Below, piece by piece: positions 1 to 9,292 of a DNA stretch of 64,000 nt. Position 1 is the first letter of the stretch. The number at the start of each line of letters is the position of its first letter. Below the pieces are notes generated by a model. It saw nothing but the letters and a program-made list of their open reading frames with translations, made no database searches and had not been told where the DNA came from. Origin of the DNA: Rhodospirillaceae bacterium (GTDB lineage Bacteria; Pseudomonadota; Alphaproteobacteria; Rhodospirillales; UBA2165); assembly GCA_018649725.1 (NCBI GenBank), contig JABIHH010000017.1, positions 1-64,000 on the forward strand. Direction: 5' to 3'. A program made the position numbers and the translations under genes.

Positions 1-220
1 ATGTGCAGCCTTCACGGTATGGTTTTGTACAGCAGGATTCCGAATACGAAAAAAAATCTCCTCCAAATATTAGACAATGTTTTACGCGCTTTGCAGGCTT
101 AATCAACGCTTCTGGTAATAAAACGATTAACGATCATTGCACAATTTGGTTAAACGGAATCAGTCTCACCTACCCGCCAAAACTTCCAGACTGGTTCACA
201 ATAGGGAGTTAAATAAATTT
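1..220. other. Left-edge stretch without a supported gene
   Basis: Short open frames cross this stretch, one of them a 33-codon frame running from the first base to a stop near 102, but none has family resemblance or a convincing ribosome binding site. It probably holds the 3' tail of whatever lies upstream and the leader of the gene starting at 221. No clear terminator or promoter is visible. Confidence 0.4.
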
Positions 221-634
221 ATGTCAATTTCTGAAACCGCAATGACTTTTTTCGATGCCTGCGAAACCGGAAAAGGATGGGAAGGCTGTAAAGACTGCTG
301 CCAGGATGGTGCTGGCTTTTCCTGCCAAGCCGATGCTCTGGCAGACGTCACAACCCTGGAAGGTTATACCGAATGGATGAAGGGTTTACTTACCCCCATA
401 CCCGACGGGCACTATGAACTTACCTGTTTTGCAGTTGATGCTGAAAGAAATACAGTCTCTGCATCGGCTATTTTCCACGGCACACAAACTGGCGAAGGTG
501 GTCCTGTCTCACCGACCGGCAATAAAGTTGCTGCCGATTATGTATATGTTATTAAATTTGATGGCGATAGGATTTGCCATATGACCAAGATTTGGAACGA
601 TGGCCATTCTTTAAAACAACTTGGTTGGGCATAG
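221..634 (+). CDS. SnoaL-like / NTF2-fold protein (polyketide cyclase-type family)
   Basis: A 137-residue protein resembling small SnoaL-like (nuclear transport factor 2 fold) proteins. The start FFDACETGKGW, the central LEGYTEWMKGLL and the end ITKIWNDG-like segment (MTKIWNDGHSLKQLGWA) fit a single cone-shaped alpha+beta barrel domain. The ATG at 221 is preferred over an in-frame start at 137 because it is preceded by AGGGA and begins exactly at the conserved domain. The N-terminal third is rich in cysteine (GCKDCC followed by a further Cys seven residues later), which might bind metal or form disulfides. No signal peptide is visible. The substrate is unknown; family members act on small hydrophobic molecules or are non-enzymatic. 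It stands alone, with an XRE regulator downstream on the opposite strand. Confidence 0.7.
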   Translation: MSISETAMTFFDACETGKGWEGCKDCCQDGAGFSCQADALADVTTLEGYTEWMKGLLTPIPDGHYELTCFAVDAERNTVSASAIFHGTQTGEGGPVSPTGNKVAADYVYVIKFDGDRICHMTKIWNDGHSLKQLGWA

Positions 635-777
635 ATCAAAACCCACTTGCATTGAGGCAGGGTTAAAAACGGATACCTTACCTCAGCGGATGAGGGTTTA
701 ATGATTTGGCTGAAAGTTTGGTGGTTTATCATCAAACTTTTACCAATCTCAAGAATGGTAGATTTTACTCAGAAAAA

Positions 778-1179
778 TTAAGCTGATTGCAGTTCAGGAT
801 CTTCGGCCAAAACACGCGCCATTTGGCTGAGCGCTTCTTGCTGAGATTTATCCTGAATGCTCATGAAGTTTCGGGCGAGTTCCAGGCACATGCGCTGAGT
901 TGGCGCGGCCTCGTTGTGTTCCGTACCATTTTCAATCTCGTCAAAAAAGTAGCTGACCTTAACCTGGAGCACCCGCGCAATATCATAAAGCCGACTGGCT
1001 GATATTCGATTTATGCCGCGTTCATATTTATGCGCCTGCTGATACGTCACGCCAATGAGATCCGCAATATCTTGCTGGCTTAGCCCCATCATAATGCGGC
1101 GGTCGCGAATACGTGAGCCAACATAACTGTCGGTTTCCGTCGGACGGTTGTTTGATTTTTTTTCTACCTTAATTTTCAT
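778..1179 (-). CDS. XRE-family helix-turn-helix transcriptional regulator
   Basis: A 133-residue DNA-binding protein. A Cro/C1-type helix-turn-helix spans about residues 20-78, with the typical GLSQQDIADLIGVTYQQAHKYERG core and the RISASRLYDIARVLQV fourth helix, followed by a variable acidic tail (FFDEIENGTEH) and a helical C-terminus. Single-HTH proteins of this form are common in Rhodospirillales-type genomes and usually bind palindromic operators as dimers. The target is unknown. It is convergent with the SnoaL-like gene and divergent from the methyltransferase at 1350; the 170-bp AT-rich gap between them probably holds both promoters. Confidence 0.85.
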   Translation of the reverse strand: MKIKVEKKSNNRPTETDSYVGSRIRDRRIMMGLSQQDIADLIGVTYQQAHKYERGINRISASRLYDIARVLQVKVSYFFDEIENGTEHNEAAPTQRMCLELARNFMSIQDKSQQEALSQMARVLAEDPELQSA

Positions 1180-1349
1180 AACCAGCCTTACTATTTCTCA
1201 TGTTTCTGAGTTTGAAAATTATAGATTGTTACCATTTCCGGAAATTCAACGATTTTTTTACCCTTTAATTAACAATAGATTCCAACCCACGAAGGATTTA
1301 TTCCAATTCAGAACTGGAAAAAACCTATGAATCAGAACATATTACAGCC

Positions 1350-2075
1350 ATGTGGTTAGATGTCATCGATCTTCAGGAGTTCTATGCTGATCCCTTAGGG
1401 CGGGTTGCAAGGCGTATGATCGGCCGTCATCTCCGTGAGGCCTGGCCGGATGTGACCGGAATGAATGTTTTGGGTATTGGGTTTGCAACGCCCTATTTAA
1501 ACGCCTTCCGTAGTGAAGCAAGCTCGATCATTGCAGCTATGCCGGCGTCGCAAGGTGTCCTCCATTGGCCGAATGAAGGGCCGGGGCAAACAATTCTGAC
1601 CGATGAAGCTGAGTTACCGCTGGATGATCTTTCTGTCGACCGGGTTATCTTGATCCATGCTGTCGAATGCAGCGAGGCAACCCGGCCCATGATGCGGGAG
1701 ATTTGGCGGGTCCTTTCCGGCAATGGTCGGCTCATTGTCATTGTTCCCAACCGCCGGGGTATTTGGGCGAGAATGGAGCGCACGCCGTTCGGCTATGGCC
1801 GCCCTTACAGTCAATCCCAACTTACCCGTTTGCTACGCGACACCATGTTTACGCCGATGGTTAAACGCGCTGCCCTTTATGTGCCGCCCAGCCGGTCCCG
1901 CATGGTGATATCATCGGCCCCGGTTTGGGAAAATATTGGCCAGCGTTGGCTGGGTGCTGTCGGTGGTGCGATGGGGGGCGTAATTTCAATCGAGGCCAGC
2001 AAACAGATTTACGCGGCGACGCCAACGCTCAAAGCTTCCCGGCGACGCAGCTATGTGACCATACCAAATTCTTGA
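1350..2075 (+). CDS. Class I SAM-dependent methyltransferase-like protein
   Basis: A 241-residue protein with the layout of a class I methyltransferase: VLGIGFATPYL (about residues 40-50) in place of the usual glycine-rich motif I, an acidic strand, then VDRVILIHAVECSE (motif IV region) and WRVLSGNGRLIVIVPNRRG, a classic post-IV/V motif. Motif I is degenerate (GIGFATPYL rather than GxGxG), as is typical of this alphaproteobacterial family. The substrate is not known. It converges on metW, leaving a 12-bp gap, so the pair shares a 3' region but not an operon. It could be a catalytically weakened paralogue; methyltransferase fold confidence is good, activity less so. Confidence 0.7.
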   Translation: MWLDVIDLQEFYADPLGRVARRMIGRHLREAWPDVTGMNVLGIGFATPYLNAFRSEASSIIAAMPASQGVLHWPNEGPGQTILTDEAELPLDDLSVDRVILIHAVECSEATRPMMREIWRVLSGNGRLIVIVPNRRGIWARMERTPFGYGRPYSQSQLTRLLRDTMFTPMVKRAALYVPPSRSRMVISSAPVWENIGQRWLGAVGGAMGGVISIEASKQIYAATPTLKASRRRSYVTIPNS

Positions 2076-2087
2076 AATTAAGATTGC

Positions 2088-2717
2088 TCAGGATTGACGC
2101 AGCAAGAACACCGCCTGCTCACCACGGAGATTGGCAAAGCGCATACCCGTTTCGCCGATTGGTCTCGCCCGGCCACGATCATCCAGCGCAAAGCCGCGCT
2201 CAATCTGGATGCTCAGATCACAGCAAAGGGCGACAAAATCCTTGATCGTGCAAAAATGAATGTTCGGTGTATCGTACCAGTTATAGGTCAGCGTTTTGGT
2301 TTGCGGCATCCGACCGCCCAGCAATAACCCCATCCGAACCCGCCAATAGCCAAAATTCGGAAAAGAAACGACAGCATGCTTGCCGATGCGCACAAGATTA
2401 CTGAGCACATTATGAGGCTCCCGCGTCGCTTGAAGCGTTTGGCCAAGCACGACAAAATCAAACGCCTGATCGGGATAATCGTCGAGGTCTTGATCAGCAT
2501 CACCCTGGATCACCGAAAGACCTGCCGATACACAGGCGTTCACGCCCTCAGAGCTAATTTCAATACCTCGACCGTCAACCTGCTTCTCGTGGATGAGATA
2601 ATCCAATAGCGCGCCATCACCACAACCAACGTCAAGCAGTCGACTGCCCGGCTCGATCATTTCAGCGATCATCTGTAGATCAACGCGGATTGCGCGCTTT
2701 TGTGCGTCACTCATCAT
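2088..2717 (-). CDS. metW: MetW, methionine biosynthesis protein (methyltransferase fold)
   Basis: A 209-residue MetW homologue. The motif [15 protein letters not shown] (about residues 27-41) is the SAM-binding motif I, and [16 protein letters not shown] and [24 protein letters not shown] are the signature stretches of the MetW family, as is [11 protein letters not shown]. MetW works with MetX in acylating homoserine for methionine synthesis. Its ATG overlaps the metX stop by four bases (ATGA), so the two are translationally coupled in one minus-strand operon. Length matches the family. Confidence 0.93.
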   Translation of the reverse strand: MMSDAQKRAIRVDLQMIAEMIEPGSRLLDVGCGDGALLDYLIHEKQVDGRGIEISSEGVNACVSAGLSVIQGDADQDLDDYPDQAFDFVVLGQTLQATREPHNVLSNLVRIGKHAVVSFPNFGYWRVRMGLLLGGRMPQTKTLTYNWYDTPNIHFCTIKDFVALCCDLSIQIERGFALDDRGRARPIGETGMRFANLRGEQAVFLLRQS

Positions 2718-3904
2718 TGGCTGTTCAATCCATAACGTTCGGCAGCGCCCTCAATAAAGCCGGAAAGTACTTTCCAGAATTCGGGCTCTTCTAACAAAAA
2801 CGCGTCATGGCCTTTATCTGATTCTATTTCAGCGAAACTGACATTAGCTGCAACCGCGTTCAAGGCTTTGACAATCGCCCGGCTCTCGGCTGTCTGGTAG
2901 AGCCAGTCACTGGTGAAGGATATAACGCAAAACCGCGTGCCGACATCCCTAAATCCCTCAGCCAGCACGCCACTACCGTGACGCTCTGCTATATCAAAGT
3001 AATCCATTGCCCGCGTAATATAGAGATAGGAATTGGCATCGAAGCGATCGACAAAGGTGCTGCCTTGATGGCGCAAATAGCTTTCAACCTGAAAGTCTGC
3101 ATCAAAGCCGAACGATATCGCATCCCGATCTTGCAAGCGGCGACCAAATTTATTCTGCAAAGCGGGCTCCGACAGATAAGTGATATGCGCGATCATACGG
3201 GCAATCGCCAACCCCCGATGCGGACGGCAATCTTGATTGAGATAATCGCCACCCCGCCAATCCGGGTCCGCCATAATGGCTTGGCGACCGACCTCATGAA
3301 ACGCAATATTTTGCGCTGAATGGTGGGGCGCCGTGGCAATCGGTATGGCAGAAAAAACGCGTTTCGGATAGGCCGCTGCCCATTCCAGCACCTGCATGCC
3401 GCCCATTGAGCCGCCAATCGCTGAGAACAGTTGATCAATGCCAAGATGATCGAGCAGCAAAGCTTGCGCCCGCACCATATCGGAGACCGTAATCATCGGA
3501 AAATCGAGACCCCAAGGCTGACCTGTTTCAGGATTAATTTCCTTCGGGCCAGTGGTGCCCATGCAGCCCCCTAATATATTCGGGCAGATAACAAAAAAGC
3601 GCTCCGTATCGATGATTTTGCCGGGACCAATAACTAATTCCCACCAACCCGGCTTACCGGTGATGGGATTAATACCCGAGACAAACTGATCACCGCTGAG
3701 CGCATGGCAGACCAATATGGCATTATTCTTATTGGCATTCAGCTCGCCGTATGATTCGTAAGCGATGGTGAAGTCAGACAACTCCACGCCACAATCAAGA
3801 CGCAGAGGCTCATCCTGGCCCAGCGTCACCCGCTTGCCGGCATCTCTATCTGTCACTGTTTGCGTGGCCTCCACACCGTTTTGGCCACTTGTCTGATCAT
3901 TCAT
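2714..3904 (-). CDS. metX: Homoserine O-acetyltransferase MetX
   Basis: A 396-residue alpha/beta-hydrolase-fold enzyme transferring an acyl group from CoA to homoserine, the first committed step of methionine synthesis. The catalytic triad is visible: Ser166 in the elbow GGSMGG, Asp333 in TSDWLYQ and His366 in [16 protein letters not shown] precedes the elbow. I chose ATG at 3904 (MNDQTSGQN) over an in-frame TTG at 4012, because the extra 36 residues match nothing in the family. A weak sigma70-like promoter may lie upstream (TTGACA on the minus strand at 4027-4022 with a poor -10 at about 4004). The leader shows no convincing SAM riboswitch. Acetyl versus succinyl specificity cannot be settled by eye. 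Confidence 0.93.
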   Translation of the reverse strand: MNDQTSGQNGVEATQTVTDRDAGKRVTLGQDEPLRLDCGVELSDFTIAYESYGELNANKNNAILVCHALSGDQFVSGINPITGKPGWWELVIGPGKIIDTERFFVICPNILGGCMGTTGPKEINPETGQPWGLDFPMITVSDMVRAQALLLDHLGIDQLFSAIGGSMGGMQVLEWAAAYPKRVFSAIPIATAPHHSAQNIAFHEVGRQAIMADPDWRGGDYLNQDCRPHRGLAIARMIAHITYLSEPALQNKFGRRLQDRDAISFGFDADFQVESYLRHQGSTFVDRFDANSYLYITRAMDYFDIAERHGSGVLAEGFRDVGTRFCVISFTSDWLYQTAESRAIVKALNAVAANVSFAEIESDKGHDAFLLEEPEFWKVLSGFIEGAAERYGLNSQ

Positions 3905-4133
3905 AACCGGTTCAATTTCAGTTTGAGCATGGGTTAAGTCCGGGCTATTTTTTACAAATATCGCAAAAATAGGTAAAGACTGGGTAAAATAAGCCCCATA
4001 GCTATGAATCAAGCGCTATTCTGTCAATCTTTTCTTTGATTTTAACGGCCTAGCAGACTATCACTGTCGCCTGCCATCGTCGTTATCATGGCGTTGAGCA
4101 AGATATTGGGGTGCAACTAAACTTATTAATGAA

Positions 4134-5054
4134 ATGCCAGATGATAAATTAAAAAACCTGCGGAATGAACTCGATTTAATCGATATTGAGCTTCAAAACC
4201 TTTTGACCCGTCGAGCCGATATATCGCTTGAGGTTAAAAAGGTTAAGCAGGACGGAGAAATGAAATTGAAGCCAGGTCGCGAGGCCCAAATTCTGCGCGC
4301 CCTCATGGAGCGTCATCAGGGCTCTTTTCCCAAACCTCAATTGATTAGAATTTGGCGCGAAATACTGAGCGCTTCGTTGCAAGCGCAAGGCAATGTTTCG
4401 GTGGCGGTCTATGCACCTGAGAACGGCGATGAAGAAAGTTGGGGCTATGTGGCCGCAACACGCGAGCACTTTGGAGCCTATACGCAAATTGTCGCCCACC
4501 CAACACAGCGACGGGTGATTGAAGCCATTCTTGAAGACGAATGCCCAATCGGTGTTCTTCCTTTGCCGCAGCGCCAGGAAGATAATCCCTGGTGGCGACA
4601 TCTGGCCGTCCAGGGAAATGCCACCAAAGGCGGCGGTGCCTCAGCCCCTGCCCGCATAATTGCGAGACTGCCTTTTGCTGCTCCGCTTGGCGAGCACGGC
4701 CATGCTACGGGAAATGCGTTGGAGTGCCTGGTCATTGCCAAAAGCGATGCGGACCCGTCCGGCGAGGATGGCACCTATATCGTGTTTGATCTTGGAGAAG
4801 ACATTCCAGCAACGCGCATTGATGCCCGGATCGCGGAAAATAATATGACTGGCTCAGTAGTTACTGTCTGGCATGACGCCCAAGCGCCTGAAAGATGGCT
4901 CCAATTGATCCGGGTTGATGGCTTTATATCTCCCGATGACGCAAAATTAGATCGCCTGGCGGAAGGCTTGAGCGATCATTTAAACCAAGCAACAATTCTT
5001 GGCAGCTATGCCGTGCCCTTGGGCGCGAACGTCCTAGCTGCTCGTGACACATAA
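4134..5054 (+). CDS. Chorismate mutase (AroQ class) with C-terminal prephenate-dehydratase-like region
   Basis: A 306-residue protein whose first 90 residues form an AroQ-type chorismate mutase: LRNELDLIDIELQNLLTRRADIS, the Lys-rich second helix, then PGREAQILRALMERH and WREILSASLQAQ. It would convert chorismate to prephenate. Residues 95-300 resemble a diverged prephenate-dehydratase/periplasmic-binding-like fold (VAVYAPE, AHPTQRRVIEAI) without a clear TRF-type catalytic motif, so dehydratase activity is doubtful. hisC follows after 14 bp and tyrC after that, so the three likely form an operon making tyrosine and histidine precursors. It is divergent from metX. Confidence 0.85.
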   Translation: MPDDKLKNLRNELDLIDIELQNLLTRRADISLEVKKVKQDGEMKLKPGREAQILRALMERHQGSFPKPQLIRIWREILSASLQAQGNVSVAVYAPENGDEESWGYVAATREHFGAYTQIVAHPTQRRVIEAILEDECPIGVLPLPQRQEDNPWWRHLAVQGNATKGGGASAPARIIARLPFAAPLGEHGHATGNALECLVIAKSDADPSGEDGTYIVFDLGEDIPATRIDARIAENNMTGSVVTVWHDAQAPERWLQLIRVDGFISPDDAKLDRLAEGLSDHLNQATILGSYAVPLGANVLAARDT

Positions 5055-5068
5055 AAGAGAGACTGAAG

Positions 5069-6166
5069 ATGGCTTCTCCTCAACCGCTCGCCGGTTTAAA
5101 AAATATCGCACCCTATATTGGCGGCGAGTCCGAAATTACCGGCTTTGACCGGATTGTGAAACTCGCATCGAACGAAGGCGCTTTCGGCCCGAGCCCAAAA
5201 ACCCTCGAGGCGATCAACGCGATCGGTAATGATTTTCACCGCTATCCGGATGGCGATTGCAATGAGCTCCGTGAGCTAATTTCCGAGCGAAACAATCTGC
5301 CCAAAGATAATATCATTTGCAGTGCCGGCTCAGATGAATTGATCAGCTTACTATGTCGGTCTTATGCAGGACCCGGTGATGAGATCCTTTATTCGGCCCA
5401 CGGTTTTGCCATGTACCCAATCTATGGCCGGACAGTTGGTGCCGACATTGTCGCTGCACCAGAGAACGGCATCACCGTCGATGTTGACCAGCTGCTTGCC
5501 CATGTTACCGAAAAAACCAGATTGCTGTTTATTGCCAACCCAAACAACCCAACCGGTACCTATATTCCTAAATCAGAGGTTCAGCGTCTGATCGATGGTT
5601 TATCTAAAGATGTTCTGCTGGTCCTCGACTCTGCATATGCAGAGTTTGTCGACCGGGAAGATTTTTCCAATGGCGCAGAATTCGTTACCGCCAATGAAAA
5701 CGTCGTGATGCTGAGAACTTTTTCTAAAATTTACGGCATGGGTGGTCTGCGCCTTGGTTGGGGTTATGCACCGGATGAGGTGATCGATATCCTAAATCGT
5801 ATGCGGAGCCCGTTTAATGTCGCTTACCCTGCGATGGTGGCTGGCGTTGCCGCGATCCAGGACGATGAATTTTTAAAAATGTCGCAAGAGCACAATATAA
5901 AATGGCTCAAATGGACGACCGACAGCATTCGCGATCTTGGTTTGGAAGTTCCAGACAGCGTGTGCAATTTCGTCATCGTCCGTTTTCCGGAAGATAAAGG
6001 CACAAACGCCACTGCTGAATCGGCCGATGTGTTTTTAAAATCCAAGGGCATCATTGTGCGCCGATTGGGTGGCTACGGCTTGCCGGATGCGTTGCGCATT
6101 TCAATTGGCTTGGAAGACGAAATGAAAATCGTCGTCGAAGCGCTTGCTGAATTCGTGGGCAAATAA
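5069..6166 (+). CDS. hisC: Histidinol-phosphate aminotransferase HisC (aromatic aminotransferase role possible)
   Basis: A 365-residue fold-type I PLP aminotransferase. KLASNEGAFGPSP is the N-terminal signature of HisC, ANPNNPTGTY (about 156-165) is the PLP and substrate-binding segment, LDSAYAEF carries the PLP-ring aspartate, and TFSKIYGMGGLRLGWG holds the Schiff-base Lys220. Enzymes in this position, between chorismate mutase and prephenate/arogenate dehydrogenase, often serve both histidinol phosphate and aromatic keto acids. GAGAGACTGAAG supplies a ribosome binding site before ATG 5069. One base separates its stop from the tyrC start. Confidence 0.93.
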   Translation: MASPQPLAGLKNIAPYIGGESEITGFDRIVKLASNEGAFGPSPKTLEAINAIGNDFHRYPDGDCNELRELISERNNLPKDNIICSAGSDELISLLCRSYAGPGDEILYSAHGFAMYPIYGRTVGADIVAAPENGITVDVDQLLAHVTEKTRLLFIANPNNPTGTYIPKSEVQRLIDGLSKDVLLVLDSAYAEFVDREDFSNGAEFVTANENVVMLRTFSKIYGMGGLRLGWGYAPDEVIDILNRMRSPFNVAYPAMVAGVAAIQDDEFLKMSQEHNIKWLKWTTDSIRDLGLEVPDSVCNFVIVRFPEDKGTNATAESADVFLKSKGIIVRRLGGYGLPDALRISIGLEDEMKIVVEALAEFVGK

Positions 6167-6167
6167 G

Positions 6168-7070
6168 ATGGCAAAATCTGATATTCTTTTTGAACGGATC
6201 GCACTAATCGGCATTGGACTGATCGGCTCCTCGATCGCGCGTGCGGCAAAACGCGATGGCTTGGTCGGCCACATCTCTGTCTCAGCGCGCAGCCAGGAAA
6301 GCCTGGATAAAGCGATGGAGCTTGGTATTGCCGACAGCGTAACTCTTGATCAAGCCGCCGCTGTCAAAGATGCGGATTTGGTTATCATCTGCTCGCCGAT
6401 CGGTGCTTATGGCACCATCATTGAAGCTATCGCCCCGGGCCTAAAGCCGGGCGCAATTGTCAGCGATGTTGGCTCCGTCAAGCAGGCTGTGGTGCGTGAT
6501 CTAGGACCCCATATCCCTGAAGGTGTGCATCTTGTGCCAGCCCATCCCGTCGCCGGCACCGAGCATTCCGGCCCGGAAGCCGGTTTTCCTGAATTGTTTG
6601 AAGATCGCTGGTGCATTATCACACCGCCGCCTGGCACGGATGAAAAATCAGTCGACCGCGTCACTCAGTTTTGGGAAGCGCTTGGCTCCGATGTCGAAAT
6701 CATGGAGCCCAATCACCACGATTTGGTGATGGCCATGACGTCACATTTGCCTCACTTGATCGCCTACACCATTGTCGGCACGGCAACCGATCTTGAAAAA
6801 TCACTGACCAACGAAGTGATTAAATTCTCTGCCGGTGGTTTCAGAGACTTCACCCGGATCGCCGCATCTGATCCGACAATGTGGCGCGATGTGTTTCTAA
6901 ATAATCGCGATGCTGTCCTCGAAATGCTGCAAAGATTTAGCGAAGACATTACGGCGCTGCAACGCGCCATTCGTTGGGGTGAAGGTGAGACGTTGCACGA
7001 TCTGTTTTCACGTACTCAAGAAGTGCGCCGCGGCGTGATCGAAGCCAAGCAGGAAAAAATGTACGATTAG
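6168..7070 (+). CDS. tyrC: Prephenate/arogenate (cyclohexadienyl) dehydrogenase
   Basis: A 300-residue NAD(P)-dependent dehydrogenase of tyrosine biosynthesis. The Rossmann motif GIGLIGSSIARA is at residues 15-26; LVPAHPVAGTEHSGPEAG contains the substrate histidine signature of the TyrA family, and MTSHLPHLIAYTIVG and GGFRDFTRIAASDPTMWRD are the C-terminal helical signatures. ATG at 6168 lies one base after the hisC stop; a TTG at 6144 inside hisC was rejected because it adds eight non-homologous residues. There is no ACT domain, so feedback by tyrosine through such a domain is not expected. The gene's last four bases overlap the convergent DUF2125 gene. Confidence 0.92.
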   Translation: MAKSDILFERIALIGIGLIGSSIARAAKRDGLVGHISVSARSQESLDKAMELGIADSVTLDQAAAVKDADLVIICSPIGAYGTIIEAIAPGLKPGAIVSDVGSVKQAVVRDLGPHIPEGVHLVPAHPVAGTEHSGPEAGFPELFEDRWCIITPPPGTDEKSVDRVTQFWEALGSDVEIMEPNHHDLVMAMTSHLPHLIAYTIVGTATDLEKSLTNEVIKFSAGGFRDFTRIAASDPTMWRDVFLNNRDAVLEMLQRFSEDITALQRAIRWGEGETLHDLFSRTQEVRRGVIEAKQEKMYD

Positions 7071-8281
7071 AACTGGCTCGGTTTTACCGGAGGCGGCACA
7101 TCTTCGCCCCAATCAATCGCGGGAACGGCCATCAATGGTACAGGACCCGCCGAAAATTGGCCATCTTGCAACGTGAGTGGCAGGCTAATTATACGCTTCC
7201 CCCCATTATCTCGCCTTGATAACACACCCAATACAAGCTTCGCCATTGCAGCGTCACCAGAGCGAATATAGCCGGCATTTTTTAGTTTATTGATGGCCGG
7301 GAAAAACCCCTGGAAATTAGCCGACATAGCGGCCAAAGGCTGCAAATTTTTATCGAGAGCAAGCGTTCCCGTCGCATGGGTCTTAAGCGTGCCATAGGTT
7401 GCATCAAGCAATTCAATCTCAATGATGCCACCCCGATCACGCCATTTGGCTAGGTTCTGAACAGTAATTGAAGGTTGGAGATGTCCGATGACGCTCAGTT
7501 CAGTTGAAAGCTTTTGAACATTCAGCCCTAAAGGTAGATTAAGAAAATTAGGCAGCCGCACTTCTTCTAAATACGCCTTCAATGAATAGGTTTTAGTCTT
7601 CGCATTGCCATAGCCAGCCGCTTCACCGGGCCTCAATCTCTCGCTGTTAATAGAGCCCGATTTTGCGGCAATGATCGCCTTGGAGTTCTGCTCGGAGAAA
7701 TTAACACCTGCAAAATTCATCTGGAATCTCTCCGGCCAACCATCGGCATAAATTTTTGTTGCCATAAAAAACTTCTGCGCCTCACCGACAAATCGATAGC
7801 GGCCTCCCTTATCTTCGAACGTCACGTCATGGGCACCGGATAGATCGACGGTAAATTGGCGGAAATTCCACGGTTTCATTTCCGCGCTCGCCTGTCCGCC
7901 CTGCCAAAGCCATTTTTCGCCGCCGAGATCTTGATGACTGGCACCGAACAAATCCTTGGTTTGCAATTTAGGCTCAGTCAGGACGACTTTAAATTTGAAC
8001 GGAAAACCGCTGACATCAATTTTTTGATAAGAGGCAACCACTCCTTGGCGAGCCCGATCGGCAATCCAATCACTCATTGCCTCCTTCATATTTGTCGCAA
8101 CGACGAACCAATAAATCGTGTAAAGCACCGCCGTCATCGCAATCACAATGGCAGCGATCAAAAGATTGCGGAAAACTCGGAAATGTTTGGGTGGCTTGTA
8201 ATCAAGCGATGCATGACGTGCGGCTTTAGACCGTTCGCGAATGGCCTTCTCAAGATCCAGATTTTTTGGGTTATAGGCCAT
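7067..8281 (-). CDS. DUF2125 membrane-anchored protein
   Basis: A 404-residue protein of the alphaproteobacterial DUF2125 family. A basic, cytoplasmic N-terminus is followed by one membrane helix at about residues 36-57 (LLIAAIVIAMTAVLYTIYWF), then the signature WIADRARQGVVASYQKIDVSGFPFKFK and a beta-rich periplasmic domain (LSGAHDVTFED). Function is unknown; the beta-strand-rich region after a signal anchor resembles AsmA-like lipid-transport or envelope proteins, but this is inference only. Its position next to tyrC is a common arrangement in related genomes. Confidence 0.85.
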   Translation of the reverse strand: MAYNPKNLDLEKAIRERSKAARHASLDYKPPKHFRVFRNLLIAAIVIAMTAVLYTIYWFVVATNMKEAMSDWIADRARQGVVASYQKIDVSGFPFKFKVVLTEPKLQTKDLFGASHQDLGGEKWLWQGGQASAEMKPWNFRQFTVDLSGAHDVTFEDKGGRYRFVGEAQKFFMATKIYADGWPERFQMNFAGVNFSEQNSKAIIAAKSGSINSERLRPGEAAGYGNAKTKTYSLKAYLEEVRLPNFLNLPLGLNVQKLSTELSVIGHLQPSITVQNLAKWRDRGGIIEIELLDATYGTLKTHATGTLALDKNLQPLAAMSANFQGFFPAINKLKNAGYIRSGDAAMAKLVLGVLSRRDNGGKRIISLPLTLQDGQFSAGPVPLMAVPAIDWGEDVPPPVKPSQF

Positions 8282-8383
8282 TATTTACTCTTAGCATTCG
8301 GTTTATTGAGCGCTCGCATATAAACGCTTGGACAGTTGCGAGTGAGACAGTAATCTAAATCAAATTCCAAAAGTGATCAAAAC

Positions 8384-9292
8384 ATGACTGAGCCCGCCCC
8401 CCCACCCAGCGCCTCCCACAGCTCCCAAAACCTGTGGATAGCAGCCATGCCGGCCGCTTTTGTGTTTCTTTGGAGCACCGGGTTTATTGGCGCCAAATTT
8501 GGCATGCCCTATGCCGAACCGTTCACCTTTCTATCGTTAAGATTCGTCATAGTCATTGGTCTAATGCTGATCCTTTGCCTTGTTACCCGTGCCCCTTGGC
8601 CGAAGGATGCCAAAGCCATATTCCACATCGCCATCGCTGGTGCTTTGGTAAATGGCGTCTACCTAAGTGGCGTATTTTCTTCTGTGAAGGTGGGACTACC
8701 GGTCGGTCTGTCAGCTCTAATTACCGGATTGCAGCCAGTACTGACGGCTATTTTTGCCCGTCATTTGTTAGGTGAGACAGTCAGCAGTAAGCAATGGATG
8801 GGTATTTTGATCGGCTTTATCGGTGTTGTGCTGGTGGTGTTCAATAAAATCCACGGTCCAGAGAGCAATATTTTAGGCATCTCCTTGGCCACCATTGCAC
8901 TTTTGGGCATCACGGCGGGCACGCTTTATCAAAAGAAATATTGCAGCACGATGAATTTGCGGAGCGGCTCGGTTATTCAGTTCTCATCTTCGCTAATTAT
9001 CGTATCGCTCCTGGCGGGCAGTTTAGAGACTCGGGAAATTCAATGGAGCGGGGAGTTTATTTTCGCCATTCTATGGCTGGTGATCGTCTTATCAGTCGGC
9101 GCGATATCCCTGCTGTCGATGCTCATCAGGCGCGGCGCTGCTTCCAAAGTGGCAAGTCTGTTTTATCTCGTACCACCGGTAACAGCCCTGATGTCATTTT
9201 TCGTCTTTGATGAAACATTGGGGCCACTTGAATTAGTCGGCATGGCGGCAGTTGTTGTCGGAGTCGCCATGGTTACCCGAGAGAAGGCATGA
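8384..9292 (+). CDS. EamA-family (DMT superfamily) transporter
   Basis: A 302-residue inner-membrane protein with about ten hydrophobic helices in two EamA repeats. FLWSTGFIGAKFGMPYAEP is the typical first-helix motif, and the second repeat begins near residue 160 (LGISLATIALLGITAGTLYQKKY). Family members export amino acids, metabolites or drugs; the substrate cannot be read here. The stop overlaps the next start (ATGA), so it is coupled to the gamma-glutamylcyclotransferase gene downstream. Confidence 0.85.
   Translation: MTEPAPPPSASHSSQNLWIAAMPAAFVFLWSTGFIGAKFGMPYAEPFTFLSLRFVIVIGLMLILCLVTRAPWPKDAKAIFHIAIAGALVNGVYLSGVFSSVKVGLPVGLSALITGLQPVLTAIFARHLLGETVSSKQWMGILIGFIGVVLVVFNKIHGPESNILGISLATIALLGITAGTLYQKKYCSTMNLRSGSVIQFSSSLIIVSLLAGSLETREIQWSGEFIFAILWLVIVLSVGAISLLSMLIRRGAASKVASLFYLVPPVTALMSFFVFDETLGPLELVGMAAVVVGVAMVTREKA

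Noticed and set aside
3905..4030. Possible SAM-II/SAM-V riboswitch before metX
   Set aside because: A GACTTAACC segment and an AT-rich hairpin (3945-3972) are present, but the conserved pseudoknot half with GUGAUAAA/GCUAAA is missing, so the match is not supported.
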